Shown: positions 21,858 to 30,025, numbered from the stretch's first letter. The stretch: 30,803 nucleotides of DNA from Actinomycetes bacterium (GCA_023424135.1 JAFAEH010000264.1:1-30803), one strand, 5' to 3'. Notes: generated by a model from the letters alone, not told the origin. A program made the numbers and translations.

Positions 21858-23882
21858 ATGACGGCGCACCCCCGCCCCGGCCTGGCCGCGCTCACCGACG
21901 ACGTCGGCCTGCTCTACGGCGCCGACTGGAACCCGGAGCAGTGGCATCCCGACGTCTGGCGCGAGGACGTCGCGCTCATGCGCGCCGCCGGGGTCAACGT
22001 CGTCACCGTCGGGGTCTTCTCGTGGGCGACCGTCGAACCCCGGCCCGGCCGCTTCGAGCTCGACTGGCTCGACCGCGTGATCGACCTCGCCACGGACCAC
22101 GGCATCCTCGTCGACCTCGCGACGCCGACCGCGTCGCCGCCGCCGTGGCTCGGCGTGCTGTGGCCCAGCGCGCGCGCCGTGACGGCCGACGGCGTGCGCA
22201 TGTCGCACGGCTCGCGCAACCACTTCTGCCCGTCGTCCCCGCACTACCGCGAGCGCGCGCTGTCGGTCGCGCGCGTGCTCGCGACCCGCTACGCGGAGCA
22301 CCCCGGCGTGCGCATGTGGCACGTCGGCAACGAGTACGGCCAGGTCTGCTGGTGCGAGCACTGCGCGCACGAGTTCCGGGCGTGGCTGCGCACGCGCTAC
22401 GGGAGCCTGGACGACCTCAACCGGGCGTGGGGCACGACGTTCTGGAGCCAGCGCTACGACGAGTGGACGCAGGTGATCCCGCCGCGCGCCGCGCCCTACC
22501 TCATCAACCCGACGCAGCAGCTCGACCACCGCCGCTTCGCCTCCGACCAGCTGCTCGCGCTGTACCTCGAGCAGCGCGAGGTGATCGCCGAGCACGCACC
22601 CGACGTCCCGGTGACGACCAACCTCATGGGCTTCCACGCCCTGACGGACTACTGGCGCTGGGCGCCGCACCTCGACGTCGTGGCCGACGACGTGTACGGC
22701 GACCCCGGCGACCCGCGGGACGTCGCCCGCGTCGCGCTCACGCACGACCTCGCGCGCGGTCTGGCGGGAGGTGCGCCGTGGATGGTCATGGAGCAGGCCG
22801 CGGGGGCCGTCAGCTGGCGCCCGCACAACGTGCCGAAGACGCCCGCGCAGATGCGCGTGGACTCCTTGCGCGCGGTGGCGCGCGGCGCCGACGGGTCGTG
22901 CTTCTTCCAGTGGCGCGCGTCGACGTTCGGCGCCGAGCGGTTCCACTCGGCGCTCGTCCCGCACGCCGGGCCCGACACGGCGCTGCACCGTGCGGTCGTC
23001 GCCCACGGCGCCGAGCTCGCGCGGCTGCGTCCCGTGGTGGGCACGCGCGTGCCGTCGCGCGTCGCGCTGGTGTTCGACTGGTCGAGCTGGTGGGCCGCGG
23101 AGGAGCCGGGTGGGCCGTCGACGCGCCTGCGGGTGCTGCCGCAGGTCCTCGCGTACTACCGGCCGCTGTGGGAGGCTGGTGTCGGCGTCGACGTGGTGCC
23201 CCCGGGTGCCGACCTCGACGGCTACGACCTCGTCGTCGCGCCCCAGCTGTTCCTGGTCGACGACGCGCACGTGCCCGGTCTGCGCCGCGTCGTCGAGCGC
23301 GGCGGTGTGCTGCTGCTCGGCCCGTTCTCCGCCGTCGTCGACCGCGAGGCCCACGTGCGCACCGGGCGTTTCCCCGTGCCGTTCGCGGACCTCGTGGGTG
23401 CGTCGGGCGAGGAGCAGGTGCCGCTGCCCGACGCGGGTGTGCGCGTGCGCTCCGACCTGATCGGCGACGGGCAGGTGCACGACTGGGCCGAGCGGCTGCG
23501 CGTCGACGACGGCGTGGCGCTGGCGAGCGTCGACGGGGGAGACCTCGACGGCTGCCCCGTCGTGGTGCGCCGGGTGCACGAGGGCGGCGGGCAGGGCTGG
23601 TACGTCGGTGCGTTGCTCGCGCAGCCCGCCGTCGACGCCGTCGTGCGCGCATGCCTCGACGCCGCGGGCGTCACCGGACCGGACGGCGTGCGCGCCGCCC
23701 CCGACGTCGAGGTGGTCCGCCGCGGCGACGTCGTCTTCTGCCTGAACGCGACCGACTGGCCGGCCACCGTGCACGTCGACGACGACCGCGCGTGGCACGA
23801 CCTGCTGACCGGCTCGGACGTCGCCGGTGCGGTGCCCCTGCGCCCGCACGACGCCCTGGCTCTGATCGAGAGGACCCGATGA
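21858..23882 (+). CDS. GH42 beta-galactosidase
   Basis: 674-aa family 42 glycosidase acting on terminal beta-galactose (some members act on alpha-L-arabinopyranose). Domain A is a TIM barrel beginning LLYGADWNPEQWHPDVW. The acid/base is E159 in MWHVGNEYG and the nucleophile E312 in PWMVMEQAAGAVSWRPHN. A cysteine cluster, C124, C164, C166 and C169 (QVCWCEHC), matches the zinc site found in many GH42 enzymes. A trimerisation-type domain starting near VALVFDWSSWWA and a small C-terminal beta domain follow. There is no signal peptide, so it is cytoplasmic. ATG 21858 has GGGAGG eight bases upstream; the upstream in-frame extension is not coding. The stop overlaps the GH31 start (ATGA). In context the substrate is probably a galactosylated oligosaccharide brought in by the nearby importer. 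Confidence 0.94.
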   Translation: MTAHPRPGLAALTDDVGLLYGADWNPEQWHPDVWREDVALMRAAGVNVVTVGVFSWATVEPRPGRFELDWLDRVIDLATDHGILVDLATPTASPPPWLGVLWPSARAVTADGVRMSHGSRNHFCPSSPHYRERALSVARVLATRYAEHPGVRMWHVGNEYGQVCWCEHCAHEFRAWLRTRYGSLDDLNRAWGTTFWSQRYDEWTQVIPPRAAPYLINPTQQLDHRRFASDQLLALYLEQREVIAEHAPDVPVTTNLMGFHALTDYWRWAPHLDVVADDVYGDPGDPRDVARVALTHDLARGLAGGAPWMVMEQAAGAVSWRPHNVPKTPAQMRVDSLRAVARGADGSCFFQWRASTFGAERFHSALVPHAGPDTALHRAVVAHGAELARLRPVVGTRVPSRVALVFDWSSWWAAEEPGGPSTRLRVLPQVLAYYRPLWEAGVGVDVVPPGADLDGYDLVVAPQLFLVDDAHVPGLRRVVERGGVLLLGPFSAVVDREAHVRTGRFPVPFADLVGASGEEQVPLPDAGVRVRSDLIGDGQVHDWAERLRVDDGVALASVDGGDLDGCPVVVRRVHEGGGQGWYVGALLAQPAVDAVVRACLDAAGVTGPDGVRAAPDVEVVRRGDVVFCLNATDWPATVHVDDDRAWHDLLTGSDVAGAVPLRPHDALALIERTR

Positions 23883-26158
23883 AGTTCACCGACGGCTACT
23901 GGCAGCTCCTCCCGGGCGTCACCGAGCTGCGTCCGCGGCACGTCGACGACGTCGTCGCGGACGAGGACACGCTCACGGTCTACGCGTCCACCGCGCCGAT
24001 CGTCACGCGCGGCGACACGCTGAACCGCCCGCTCGTCACGGTCTCGTTCCACTCGCCGATGGACGGCGTGGTCGGCGTGACGATCGAGCACTTCCAGGGC
24101 GGCGTGGACCGCGGCCCGCACTTCGAGGTGCAGCGCGGCGACGCCGACGTCAAGATCACGACGCCGCAGCCCGGCGGCGTGCCGGTGGCGACGCTGCGCT
24201 CGGGATCGCTCGAGGCCCGCGTCGCGACGGAGGGCGACTGGTCGGTCGAGTTCGTCGACGTCGCGGACGGCCGTGTGCTGACGTCGTCGGTCGCGCGCAG
24301 CGTGGGCGTCCTGACGGATGCCGACGGGCGCCACTTCGTGCGCGAGCAGCTCACGACGGGCGTCGGGGAGCACCTGTACGGCCTGGGCGAGCGCTTCGGC
24401 GCACTCGTCAAGAACGGCCAGACGGTCGACATCTGGAACGCCGACGGCGGCACCGCCAGCGACCAGGCGTACAAGAACGTGCCGTTCTACCTGTCCGACG
24501 CGGGTTACGGCGTGTTCGTCGACCAGCCGGAGCGCGTCTCGTTCGAGATCGGCACCGAGGTCGTCTCGCGCACGCAGTTCTCGGTCGAGGGCCAGTCCCT
24601 GACGTACTACGTCGTCGCGGGCCCGACGCCCAAGGACGTGCTGCGCCGCTACACCGCGCTGACCGGGCGGCCGGCCCGCGTGCCGGACTGGTCGTACGGC
24701 CTGTGGCTGTCGACCTCGTTCACGACGAGCTACGACGAGCAGACGGTCACGCACTTCGTCGACGGCATGGCCGAGCGCGACATCCCGCTGGGCGTCTTCC
24801 ACTTCGACTGCTTCTGGATGCGGCAGTTCCACTGGAGCGACTTCATCTGGGACCCCGCGACGTTCCCGGACCCGGAGGGGATGCTGCGCCGGCTCAAGGA
24901 GCGGGGGCTGCGGATCTGCGTGTGGATCAACCCGTACATCGCCCAGCGGTCGGTGCTGTTCGCCGAGGGCAAGGAGCTCGGCTACCTGGTGACGAACCCC
25001 GACGGCTCGGTCTGGCAGTGGAACCTGTGGCAGGCCGGCATGGGCCTGGTCGACTTCACCAACCCGGACGCGGTGGCCTGGTACCAGGGCAAGCTGCGCG
25101 TGCTGCTCGACCAGGGGGTCGACTGCTTCAAGACCGACTTCGGCGAGCGCATCCCGACCGACGTCGTGTGGCACGACGGGTCGGACCCGCAGCGGATGCA
25201 CAACTACTACACGCACCTGTACAACCGGTGCGTGTTCGAGCTGCTCGAGGCCGAGCGGGGCGAGGGCGAGGCGGTGCTCTTCGCGCGGTCCGCGACGGCC
25301 GGGGGCCAGCAGTACCCCGTGCACTGGGGCGGGGACTGCGAGTCCACGTTCGTGTCGATGGCCGAGTCGCTGCGCGGCGGCCTGTCGCTCGCACTCTCGG
25401 GGTTCGGGTTCTGGAGCCACGACATCGGCGGCTTCGAGGGCACGCCGGACCCCGCGGTGTTCAAGCGGTGGCTGCCGTTCGGGCTGCTGTCGTCGCACTC
25501 GCGCCTGCACGGCTCGGACTCCTACCGCGTGCCGTGGGCGTTCGACGACGAGGCGGTCGACGTCGCGCGTCGGTTCACGCGGCTCAAGCTGTCGCTGCTG
25601 CCGTACCTCGTGCAGGCCGGGCGCGTCGCGCACGAGGAGGGTGTCCCGGTGATGCGGCCGATGGTGCTGGAGTTCCCGCACGACCGCGGTGCCGCGACGG
25701 TCGACACGCAGTACCTCCTGGGTGACTCGCTGCTGGTCGCGCCGGTGTTCTCGGCGGCGGGCGACGTCGACGTGTACGTGCCCGAGGGCACGTGGACGTC
25801 GTGGCTGACGGGGGAGCAGGTCACCGGGCCGCGCTGGGTGCGCGAACGCCACGGGTTCGACTCGGTCCCGCTGTACGTGCGCCCGGGCACGGTCCTGCCG
25901 ATCGGTGCGCACGACGACGGCACGGACCACGACCACGCCGACGGCGTCACGCTCCACCTGGTCGAGCTGCCCGACGGTCACCGGTCGACGACGCGCGTGC
26001 CGAGCGGGGCCGGTGAGGCCGTGTTCACGGTGTCCCGCGACGGCGGGACCGTCCGCGTGCGCGCCGGGGGTGCGCCGGGCGCGTGGGCCGTGCAGCCGCA
26101 CGGCGGTGAGCGCGTCGAGGCTGCTGCCGGGACGACGGAGCTCGAGATCGTGCTCTGA
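23879..26158 (+). CDS. yicI: GH31 alpha-xylosidase, YicI-like
   Basis: 759-aa family 31 enzyme that removes alpha-xylose from the non-reducing end of xyloglucan oligosaccharides or isoprimeverose. Similarity to E. coli YicI is evident by eye: FHFDCFWMRQFHWSDF (307-322), RICVWINPYI, and CFKTDFGERIPTDVV with the nucleophile D420. HWGGDCEST has the acid/base D486, and SGFGFWSHDIGGFEGT and GLLSSHSRLHGSDSYRVPW are also conserved. The KTDFGERIPTD and FHFDCFWM versions set YicI-type alpha-xylosidases apart from alpha-glucosidases. The protein is 759 aa against about 772 for YicI and is intact. It has no signal peptide. It starts in the GH42 stop codon, so it is translationally coupled. A strong hairpin terminator follows five bases after the stop. 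Confidence 0.94.
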   Translation: MKFTDGYWQLLPGVTELRPRHVDDVVADEDTLTVYASTAPIVTRGDTLNRPLVTVSFHSPMDGVVGVTIEHFQGGVDRGPHFEVQRGDADVKITTPQPGGVPVATLRSGSLEARVATEGDWSVEFVDVADGRVLTSSVARSVGVLTDADGRHFVREQLTTGVGEHLYGLGERFGALVKNGQTVDIWNADGGTASDQAYKNVPFYLSDAGYGVFVDQPERVSFEIGTEVVSRTQFSVEGQSLTYYVVAGPTPKDVLRRYTALTGRPARVPDWSYGLWLSTSFTTSYDEQTVTHFVDGMAERDIPLGVFHFDCFWMRQFHWSDFIWDPATFPDPEGMLRRLKERGLRICVWINPYIAQRSVLFAEGKELGYLVTNPDGSVWQWNLWQAGMGLVDFTNPDAVAWYQGKLRVLLDQGVDCFKTDFGERIPTDVVWHDGSDPQRMHNYYTHLYNRCVFELLEAERGEGEAVLFARSATAGGQQYPVHWGGDCESTFVSMAESLRGGLSLALSGFGFWSHDIGGFEGTPDPAVFKRWLPFGLLSSHSRLHGSDSYRVPWAFDDEAVDVARRFTRLKLSLLPYLVQAGRVAHEEGVPVMRPMVLEFPHDRGAATVDTQYLLGDSLLVAPVFSAAGDVDVYVPEGTWTSWLTGEQVTGPRWVRERHGFDSVPLYVRPGTVLPIGAHDDGTDHDHADGVTLHLVELPDGHRSTTRVPSGAGEAVFTVSRDGGTVRVRAGGAPGAWAVQPHGGERVEAAAGTTELEIVL

Positions 26159-26162
26159 CGGT

Positions 26163-26203
26163 TCCCGCACCCCTGGGGCGTGAGTCGTCCCAGGGGTGCG
26201 GGA
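26163..26203 (+). terminator. Hairpin terminator after GH42-GH31 operon
   Basis: A perfect 15-bp stem with arms TCCCGCACCCCTGGG and CCCAGGGGTGCGGGA and an 11-base loop starts four bases after the GH31 stop. It has no T-run, as is common in high-GC actinobacteria. It should separate this operon from GH1. Confidence 0.82.
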
Positions 26204-26220
26204 GCGGTTCCACGCCGTGT

Positions 26221-26236
26221 ATCGTATCGATTCGAT
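26221..26236. promoter_or_regulatory. Operator-like palindrome upstream of GH1
   Basis: ATCGTATCGATTCGAT is a 16-base palindrome with one mismatched pair and a central ATCGAT. It shares the TCGnAnCGnTnCGA layout of the sites near GH3 but in a diverged form. It overlaps a TATCGT -10-like element (26220-26225) and lies about 70 bases before the GH1 start. Confidence 0.5.
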
Positions 26237-26304
26237 CCGCAGGCGCCGAGGCCTGTCGACGACCGCCCACCGCGCCGCTCCCGACCACCGCCGAAGGACA
26301 CGCC

Positions 26305-27753
26305 ATGACCCGCTCCACCCGGCCGTCCGGCCGTCCGTTCCCCGCCGAGTTCCTCTGGGGATCGGCGACCGCGTCCTACCAGATCGAGGGCGCCGCGCAG
26401 GAGGACGGGCGTGGCCCGTCCGTGTGGGACACGTTCTCGCACACGCCCGGCAAGGTGCTCGACGGTGACACCGGCGACGTCGCGGTCGACCACTACCACC
26501 GCGTCCCGCAGGACGTCGCGATCATGGCCGACCTCGGCCTGCAGGCGTACCGGTTCTCGATCTCGTGGTCGCGCATCCTGCCCACGGGCGTCGGCGAGGT
26601 GAACCAGGCGGGCCTCGACTTCTACTCCGACCTGGTCGACCGCCTGATCGCCGCCGGCATCAAGCCCGTCGTCACGCTCTACCACTGGGACCTGCCCCAG
26701 GCGCTCGAGGACGAGGGCGGGTGGACCAACCGTGCGACCGCGTACGCGTTCGCCGACTACGCGCGGATCGTCGCCCGCGCGCTCGGTGAGCGCGTCCACC
26801 TGTGGTCGACGCTCAACGAGCCCTGGTGCTCGTCCTTCCTGGGCTACGGCTCCGGCGTGCACGCCCCCGGTGTGACCGACCCCGCCGCCGCGCTCGCGGC
26901 CGTGCACCACCTCAACCTCGCGCACGGCCTGGCCGCCACCGCGATCCGCGACGAGCTGGGCGCCGACACCCCCGTGTCGATCACGCTGAACCTGCACGTC
27001 ACGCGCGCCGCGTCGCCCGCCGAGCAGGACGTCGAGGCCAAGCGCCGCATCGACACCATCGCCAACGAGGTGTTCCTCGGCCCGCTGCTCGAGGGCGCCT
27101 ACCCCGAGCGGGTCTTCGCCGACACGGCCGCCGTCAGCGACTGGTCGTTCGTGCAGGACGGCGACCTCGAGCTGATCCGTGTCCCGATCGACCTGCTCGG
27201 CGTGAACTACTACTCGACCGGCCGCGTGCAGCACGGCACGCCGCCCGTCGGCGACGGCACGCCCGGCCCCGACGGGCACCGCTCGTCCGTCGTCAGCCCG
27301 TGGGTCGGCGCCGACCAGGTCGAGTGGCTCCCGCAGCCCGGTCCGTACACCGCGATGGGCTGGAACATCGAGCCCCAGGGCCTCGTGGACCTGCTCGTCG
27401 AGCTCCACGAGCGCTACCCGGGTCTCCCGCTGGCCGTCACCGAGAACGGCGCCGCGTTCTACGACACCGTGAGCGAGGACGGCCGCGTGCACGACGTCGA
27501 CCGCGTCGCCTACCTGCACGACCACCTCGACGCCGTCGGCGAGGCCATGGACAAGGGCGTCGACGTGCGCGGCTACTTCGTGTGGTCGCTCTTCGACAAC
27601 TTCGAGTGGGCCTACGGCTACGACCGCCGCTTCGGCGTCGTGCACGTCGACTACGACACCCAGGTCCGCACCGTGAAGGACTCGGGCCGCTGGTACCGCG
27701 AGCTCGTCGCGACCCGCACCATCCCCACGGTCGAGTCCGCCGCGAGCCTCTGA
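26305..27753 (+). CDS. GH1 beta-glucosidase
   Basis: 482-aa family 1 glycosidase that cleaves terminal beta-glucose (or galactose) from short oligosaccharides such as cellobiose. The family start FPAEFLWGSATASYQIEGA (residues 12-30) is present. The acid/base is E172 in STLNEPWCSSFLGYGSG and the nucleophile E380 in LAVTENGAAF. The C-terminal SLFDNFEWAYGYDRRFGVVHVDY motif is complete. Length is typical. No signal peptide is visible, so it works in the cytoplasm. The start is ATG 26305, with a weak AAGGA upstream. It is isolated as its own transcription unit by a hairpin terminator on each side, with an operator-like palindrome at its promoter. It could finish off glucosides released by the GH31/GH42/GH3 enzymes or act on cellobiose separately. 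Confidence 0.95.
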   Translation: MTRSTRPSGRPFPAEFLWGSATASYQIEGAAQEDGRGPSVWDTFSHTPGKVLDGDTGDVAVDHYHRVPQDVAIMADLGLQAYRFSISWSRILPTGVGEVNQAGLDFYSDLVDRLIAAGIKPVVTLYHWDLPQALEDEGGWTNRATAYAFADYARIVARALGERVHLWSTLNEPWCSSFLGYGSGVHAPGVTDPAAALAAVHHLNLAHGLAATAIRDELGADTPVSITLNLHVTRAASPAEQDVEAKRRIDTIANEVFLGPLLEGAYPERVFADTAAVSDWSFVQDGDLELIRVPIDLLGVNYYSTGRVQHGTPPVGDGTPGPDGHRSSVVSPWVGADQVEWLPQPGPYTAMGWNIEPQGLVDLLVELHERYPGLPLAVTENGAAFYDTVSEDGRVHDVDRVAYLHDHLDAVGEAMDKGVDVRGYFVWSLFDNFEWAYGYDRRFGVVHVDYDTQVRTVKDSGRWYRELVATRTIPTVESAASL

Positions 27754-27773
27754 CCGGTCCGCACCCGCCGGCC

Positions 27774-27826
27774 CCCACGGGACCGCACCCCGCGACGACG
27801 CGTTCGCCGGGGTGCGGTCCCGTGGG
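27774..27826 (+). terminator. Strong hairpin terminator after GH1
   Basis: A perfect 19-bp stem (left arm 27774-27792, right arm 27808-27826; arms CCCACGGGACCGCACCCCG and its complement) with a 15-base loop begins 20 bases after the GH1 stop. There is no T-run. It ends 13 bases before the next gene's start codon, so that gene needs its own start of transcription very close by. Confidence 0.82.
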
Positions 27827-27839
27827 TGAGGATGGGCCC

Positions 27840-28145
27840 GTGCCCCGGTCCCGACGCTCCGCCCGCCGTCCGTACGGTGCGGAGCACGTCGCCCTCGACC
27901 TCGACCGGGCGACCGGCGGGCGGCGCGCCGAGAGCGGCCCCGACGGCGAGTGGGCCGTGCAGCACGTGCGTGGCTCGCAGCGCGAGTTCCGCTGCCCGGG
28001 CTGCGACCAGGTCGTGACCGCCGGCACCGCGCACGTCGTCGCGTGGCGCACCGACGGCTGGCGCGGCGACGGGGTCGACGAGCGCCGGCACTGGCACGCG
28101 TCCTGCTGGCAGGCGCGGTCCCGGCGCGGGCCCACGCGCCGATGA
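27840..28145 (+). CDS. Small C/H-rich conserved actinobacterial protein
   Basis: 101-aa basic protein. An Arg-rich N-terminus (PRSRRSARRPYG) is followed by GEWAVQHVRGSQREFRCPGCDQVVTAG and HVVAWRTDG...RRHWHASCW. The paired CPGC and HWHASCW elements suggest a zinc-binding fold. This pattern is familiar from small actinobacterial proteins that databases often label ATP/GTP-binding without visible support; I see no nucleotide-binding motif. The GTG start at 27840 has GAGGA seven bases upstream; the same bases (GAGGAT) could serve as a -10 for a leaderless transcript, since a terminator ends 13 bases upstream. The stop overlaps the HAD gene's ATG. Confidence 0.8.
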   Translation: MPRSRRSARRPYGAEHVALDLDRATGGRRAESGPDGEWAVQHVRGSQREFRCPGCDQVVTAGTAHVVAWRTDGWRGDGVDERRHWHASCWQARSRRGPTRR

Positions 28146-29008
28146 GCGCCGGGCCCGTCGACGTCCGGCTCGTCGCGAGCGACCTCGACGGCACCCTCCT
28201 GCGGCCCGACGGCACGGTCTCCGCGCGCACCGCCGCCGCGCTCGCGGACGCCGAGCGGTCCGGGCTCGACGTCGTCTTCGTCACCGCCCGCCCGCACCGC
28301 TGGCTCGCCGACCTCGCCGCGCACGTCGCGGGCCACGGCGTCGCGATCTGCGCCAACGGGGCGTCGGTCGTCGACGTCGCCGGGCTGCGGGTGCTCGAGG
28401 AGCACGGGATGGGACGTGACGTCGTCGCCGCGGTCGCGGCCCGGCTGCGCGCCGCGTGGGGCGAGCACGCGGTGCACCTCGCGGCCGAGAGCGCGTCGGG
28501 GCTCGCGTGCGAGCACGGCTTCGTCTCCGAGCACGTCGTGCCGCACGAGACGCCGTACGGCGCGCGCATCGAGGACGTCCTGACGGCGACGACGCTCAAG
28601 CTGCTGCTGCGCGCCGACGGCCGGGCCACCGGCGCCGACGAGTTCGTCGCGGACGCGCAGCGCGTGGTCGGCGACCTCGCGCACGTCACGTCGTCGGCCG
28701 CCGGCGCGCTCGGCGAGATCGCCGCACCGGGCGTCACCAAGGCCGCGACCCTGGCCGACTGGGCCGACCGGCGCGGGATCGCCCCCGGTGAGGTCTGGGC
28801 CGTGGGGGACGCGCCGAACGACCTGCCGATGCTCGGCTGGGCGGGGCGGGCGTTCGCGGTCGCCAACGCGCACCCGGCGGTGCGTGCGGCGGCGCACGAG
28901 ACGCTGCCCTCGAACGCCGACGACGGGGTCGCCGTGCTGCTCGAGCGGGCTGCCGCCCACGCCCGGGCGCGCAGCACGCGGAGCGCGGACCGGCCCCACG
29001 CTCGCTAG
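28142..29008 (+). CDS. Cof-type HAD-IIB hydrolase
   Basis: 288-aa haloacid dehalogenase-superfamily phosphatase of the Cof/IIB branch. Members dephosphorylate sugar phosphates, FMN or pyridoxal phosphate in the cytoplasm. Motif I is SDLDGTLL with the nucleophile D14 and general acid D16; motif II is VVFVTARPHRW; the Lys motif is near GVTKAATLADWADRRGI; and motif IV is AVGDAPNDLPMLGWAG. The cap domain lies between motif II and the C-terminal half. The ATG at 28142 overlaps the upstream stop (ATGA), so the two genes are coupled. The variant GDAPND (usual GDGxND) keeps the metal-binding Asp residues. The substrate cannot be told from the sequence. Confidence 0.92.
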   Translation: MSAGPVDVRLVASDLDGTLLRPDGTVSARTAAALADAERSGLDVVFVTARPHRWLADLAAHVAGHGVAICANGASVVDVAGLRVLEEHGMGRDVVAAVAARLRAAWGEHAVHLAAESASGLACEHGFVSEHVVPHETPYGARIEDVLTATTLKLLLRADGRATGADEFVADAQRVVGDLAHVTSSAAGALGEIAAPGVTKAATLADWADRRGIAPGEVWAVGDAPNDLPMLGWAGRAFAVANAHPAVRAAAHETLPSNADDGVAVLLERAAAHARARSTRSADRPHAR

Positions 29009-29011
29009 TCT
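29006..29011 (+). promoter_or_regulatory. Possible leaderless-type -10 element
   Basis: TAGTCT fits TAnnnT and lies eight bases before ATG 29020, the geometry of actinobacterial leaderless promoters. Its first three bases are also the HAD stop codon, so the match may be chance. No clear -35 is seen. Confidence 0.35.
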
Positions 29012-29019
29012 CGACGACG

Positions 29020-29172
29020 ATGCCTGCCGCACCCGCCCCGTCGACCGCACCCACGCCGGACGCCGACGAGCACGCGCACGTCCGACGGCCGGGCGGCCCG
29101 CCCGCACGGCGCGACGCGGCCGGCCCCGCCGACCGTCCCGGCGGTCCCGACGCACCCCAGGAGGACGCATGA
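29020..29172 (+). CDS. Possible 50-aa Pro/Ala-rich small ORF coupled to the hydrolase
   Basis: ATG 29020 opens a 50-codon frame (beginning MPAAPAPSTAPTPDADEH) whose TGA at 29170-29172 overlaps the ATG of the hydrolase at 29169 in an ATGA arrangement. A TAGTCT -10-like element lies eight bases upstream, which would allow leaderless translation. The hydrolase ribosome binding site (AGGAGG, about 29159-29164) lies inside the frame. The product is low-complexity (Pro, Ala, Asp, Arg) and I recognise no domain. It could be a leader peptide, or simply the open frame expected in GC-rich DNA. Confidence 0.35.
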   Translation: MPAAPAPSTAPTPDADEHAHVRRPGGPPARRDAAGPADRPGGPDAPQEDA

Positions 29173-29918
29173 CGACGACCCCGGTCGTGCTGCTGCACGC
29201 CTTCCCCCTCGACCACCGCATGTGGGACGACGTCACCCGTGGACTGTCGGGGGCTCGCCAGGTGCTCGCCCCCGCGCTGCCCGTGCCACCCGGCGACGAC
29301 CTGCCCGAGCCGTCGCTCGACGCCGCGGCCGACCACGTGGCCGACATCGCGCGCGCCACGGGCGGGCCCGTGGTCGTCGCGGGTCTGTCGATGGGTGGGT
29401 ACGTCGCGCTCGCGCTGCTGGACCGGCACCCCGACGTCGTCGCGGGCCTCGCGCTCGTCGACACCCGGGCGACCGCCGACGCGCCCGAGGCCGCCGCGAA
29501 CCGCCTGCGCGTCGCGGACGCCGTCGAGGCCGCAGGCTCGGTCGGGCCCGTGCGCGGCAACGTCGACACGCTGCTCGGCGAGTCGACCCTCGCGGCGCGA
29601 CCCCAGGTGCGTGAGCAGGTGCTCGGGTGGATCGACGAGCAGGACCCCGCCCGTGTCGCGTGGGCGCAGCGCGCGATGGCCGCGCGGCCGGACCGCACCG
29701 AGGTGCTGCGCGCGTTCACCGGCCCGGTGACGGTCGTCGTCGGCGACGAGGACACGATCACGGGCCCCGACGCCGCCGAGCACATGGTCAAGACCGCCGA
29801 GCAGTCCCAGCTCGTCGTCGTGCCACGGGCCGGGCACCTGTCCGCCGTCGAGGACCCGGCCGCCGTGACGACCGCGCTGGCCGAGCTCGCGCAGCACGTC
29901 GACACCGCCCTGGCGTAG
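29169..29918 (+). CDS. Alpha/beta-hydrolase fold protein
   Basis: 249-aa cytoplasmic alpha/beta hydrolase. The oxyanion region is VVLLHAFPLDHRMWDDV (residues 6-22). The nucleophile S74 sits in the elbow GLSMGGYVAL. The acid is D195 in VVVGDEDTITG and the base H223 in PRAGHLSAVEDP, so the catalytic triad is complete. The cap between the elbow strand and the acid is mostly helical. The family covers esterases, lactonases and C-C hydrolases, and the substrate cannot be deduced. The start is ATG 29169, with AGGAGG upstream; earlier in-frame sequence runs back into the HAD gene and is not coding. The 3' end faces the palindromic repeat cluster. Confidence 0.9.
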   Translation: MTTTPVVLLHAFPLDHRMWDDVTRGLSGARQVLAPALPVPPGDDLPEPSLDAAADHVADIARATGGPVVVAGLSMGGYVALALLDRHPDVVAGLALVDTRATADAPEAAANRLRVADAVEAAGSVGPVRGNVDTLLGESTLAARPQVREQVLGWIDEQDPARVAWAQRAMAARPDRTEVLRAFTGPVTVVVGDEDTITGPDAAEHMVKTAEQSQLVVVPRAGHLSAVEDPAAVTTALAELAQHVDTALA

Positions 29919-30025
29919 CGCGCGACGGGCGACGGCCCGAGCCGCCACGTCCGGCCGGTCCCACCTCGGCCCCGCCCCGCACCCCACCCGGCCGCACCCC
30001 CACCACCCGGACTCGCCCCAGCCCC

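Noticed and set aside
23879..26158. GH31 as an alpha-glucosidase
   Set aside because: The active-site surroundings (FHFDCFWM, KTDFGERIPTD, HWGGDC, SHSRLHGSDSYRVPW) match YicI-type alpha-xylosidases and not maltase-type GH31 enzymes.
23222..28977. Two antisense open frames of almost 1000 codons opposite GH31 and GH1/HAD
   Set aside because: Both read as low-complexity shadows. The plus strand carries intact GH31, GH1 and HAD proteins with all catalytic motifs.
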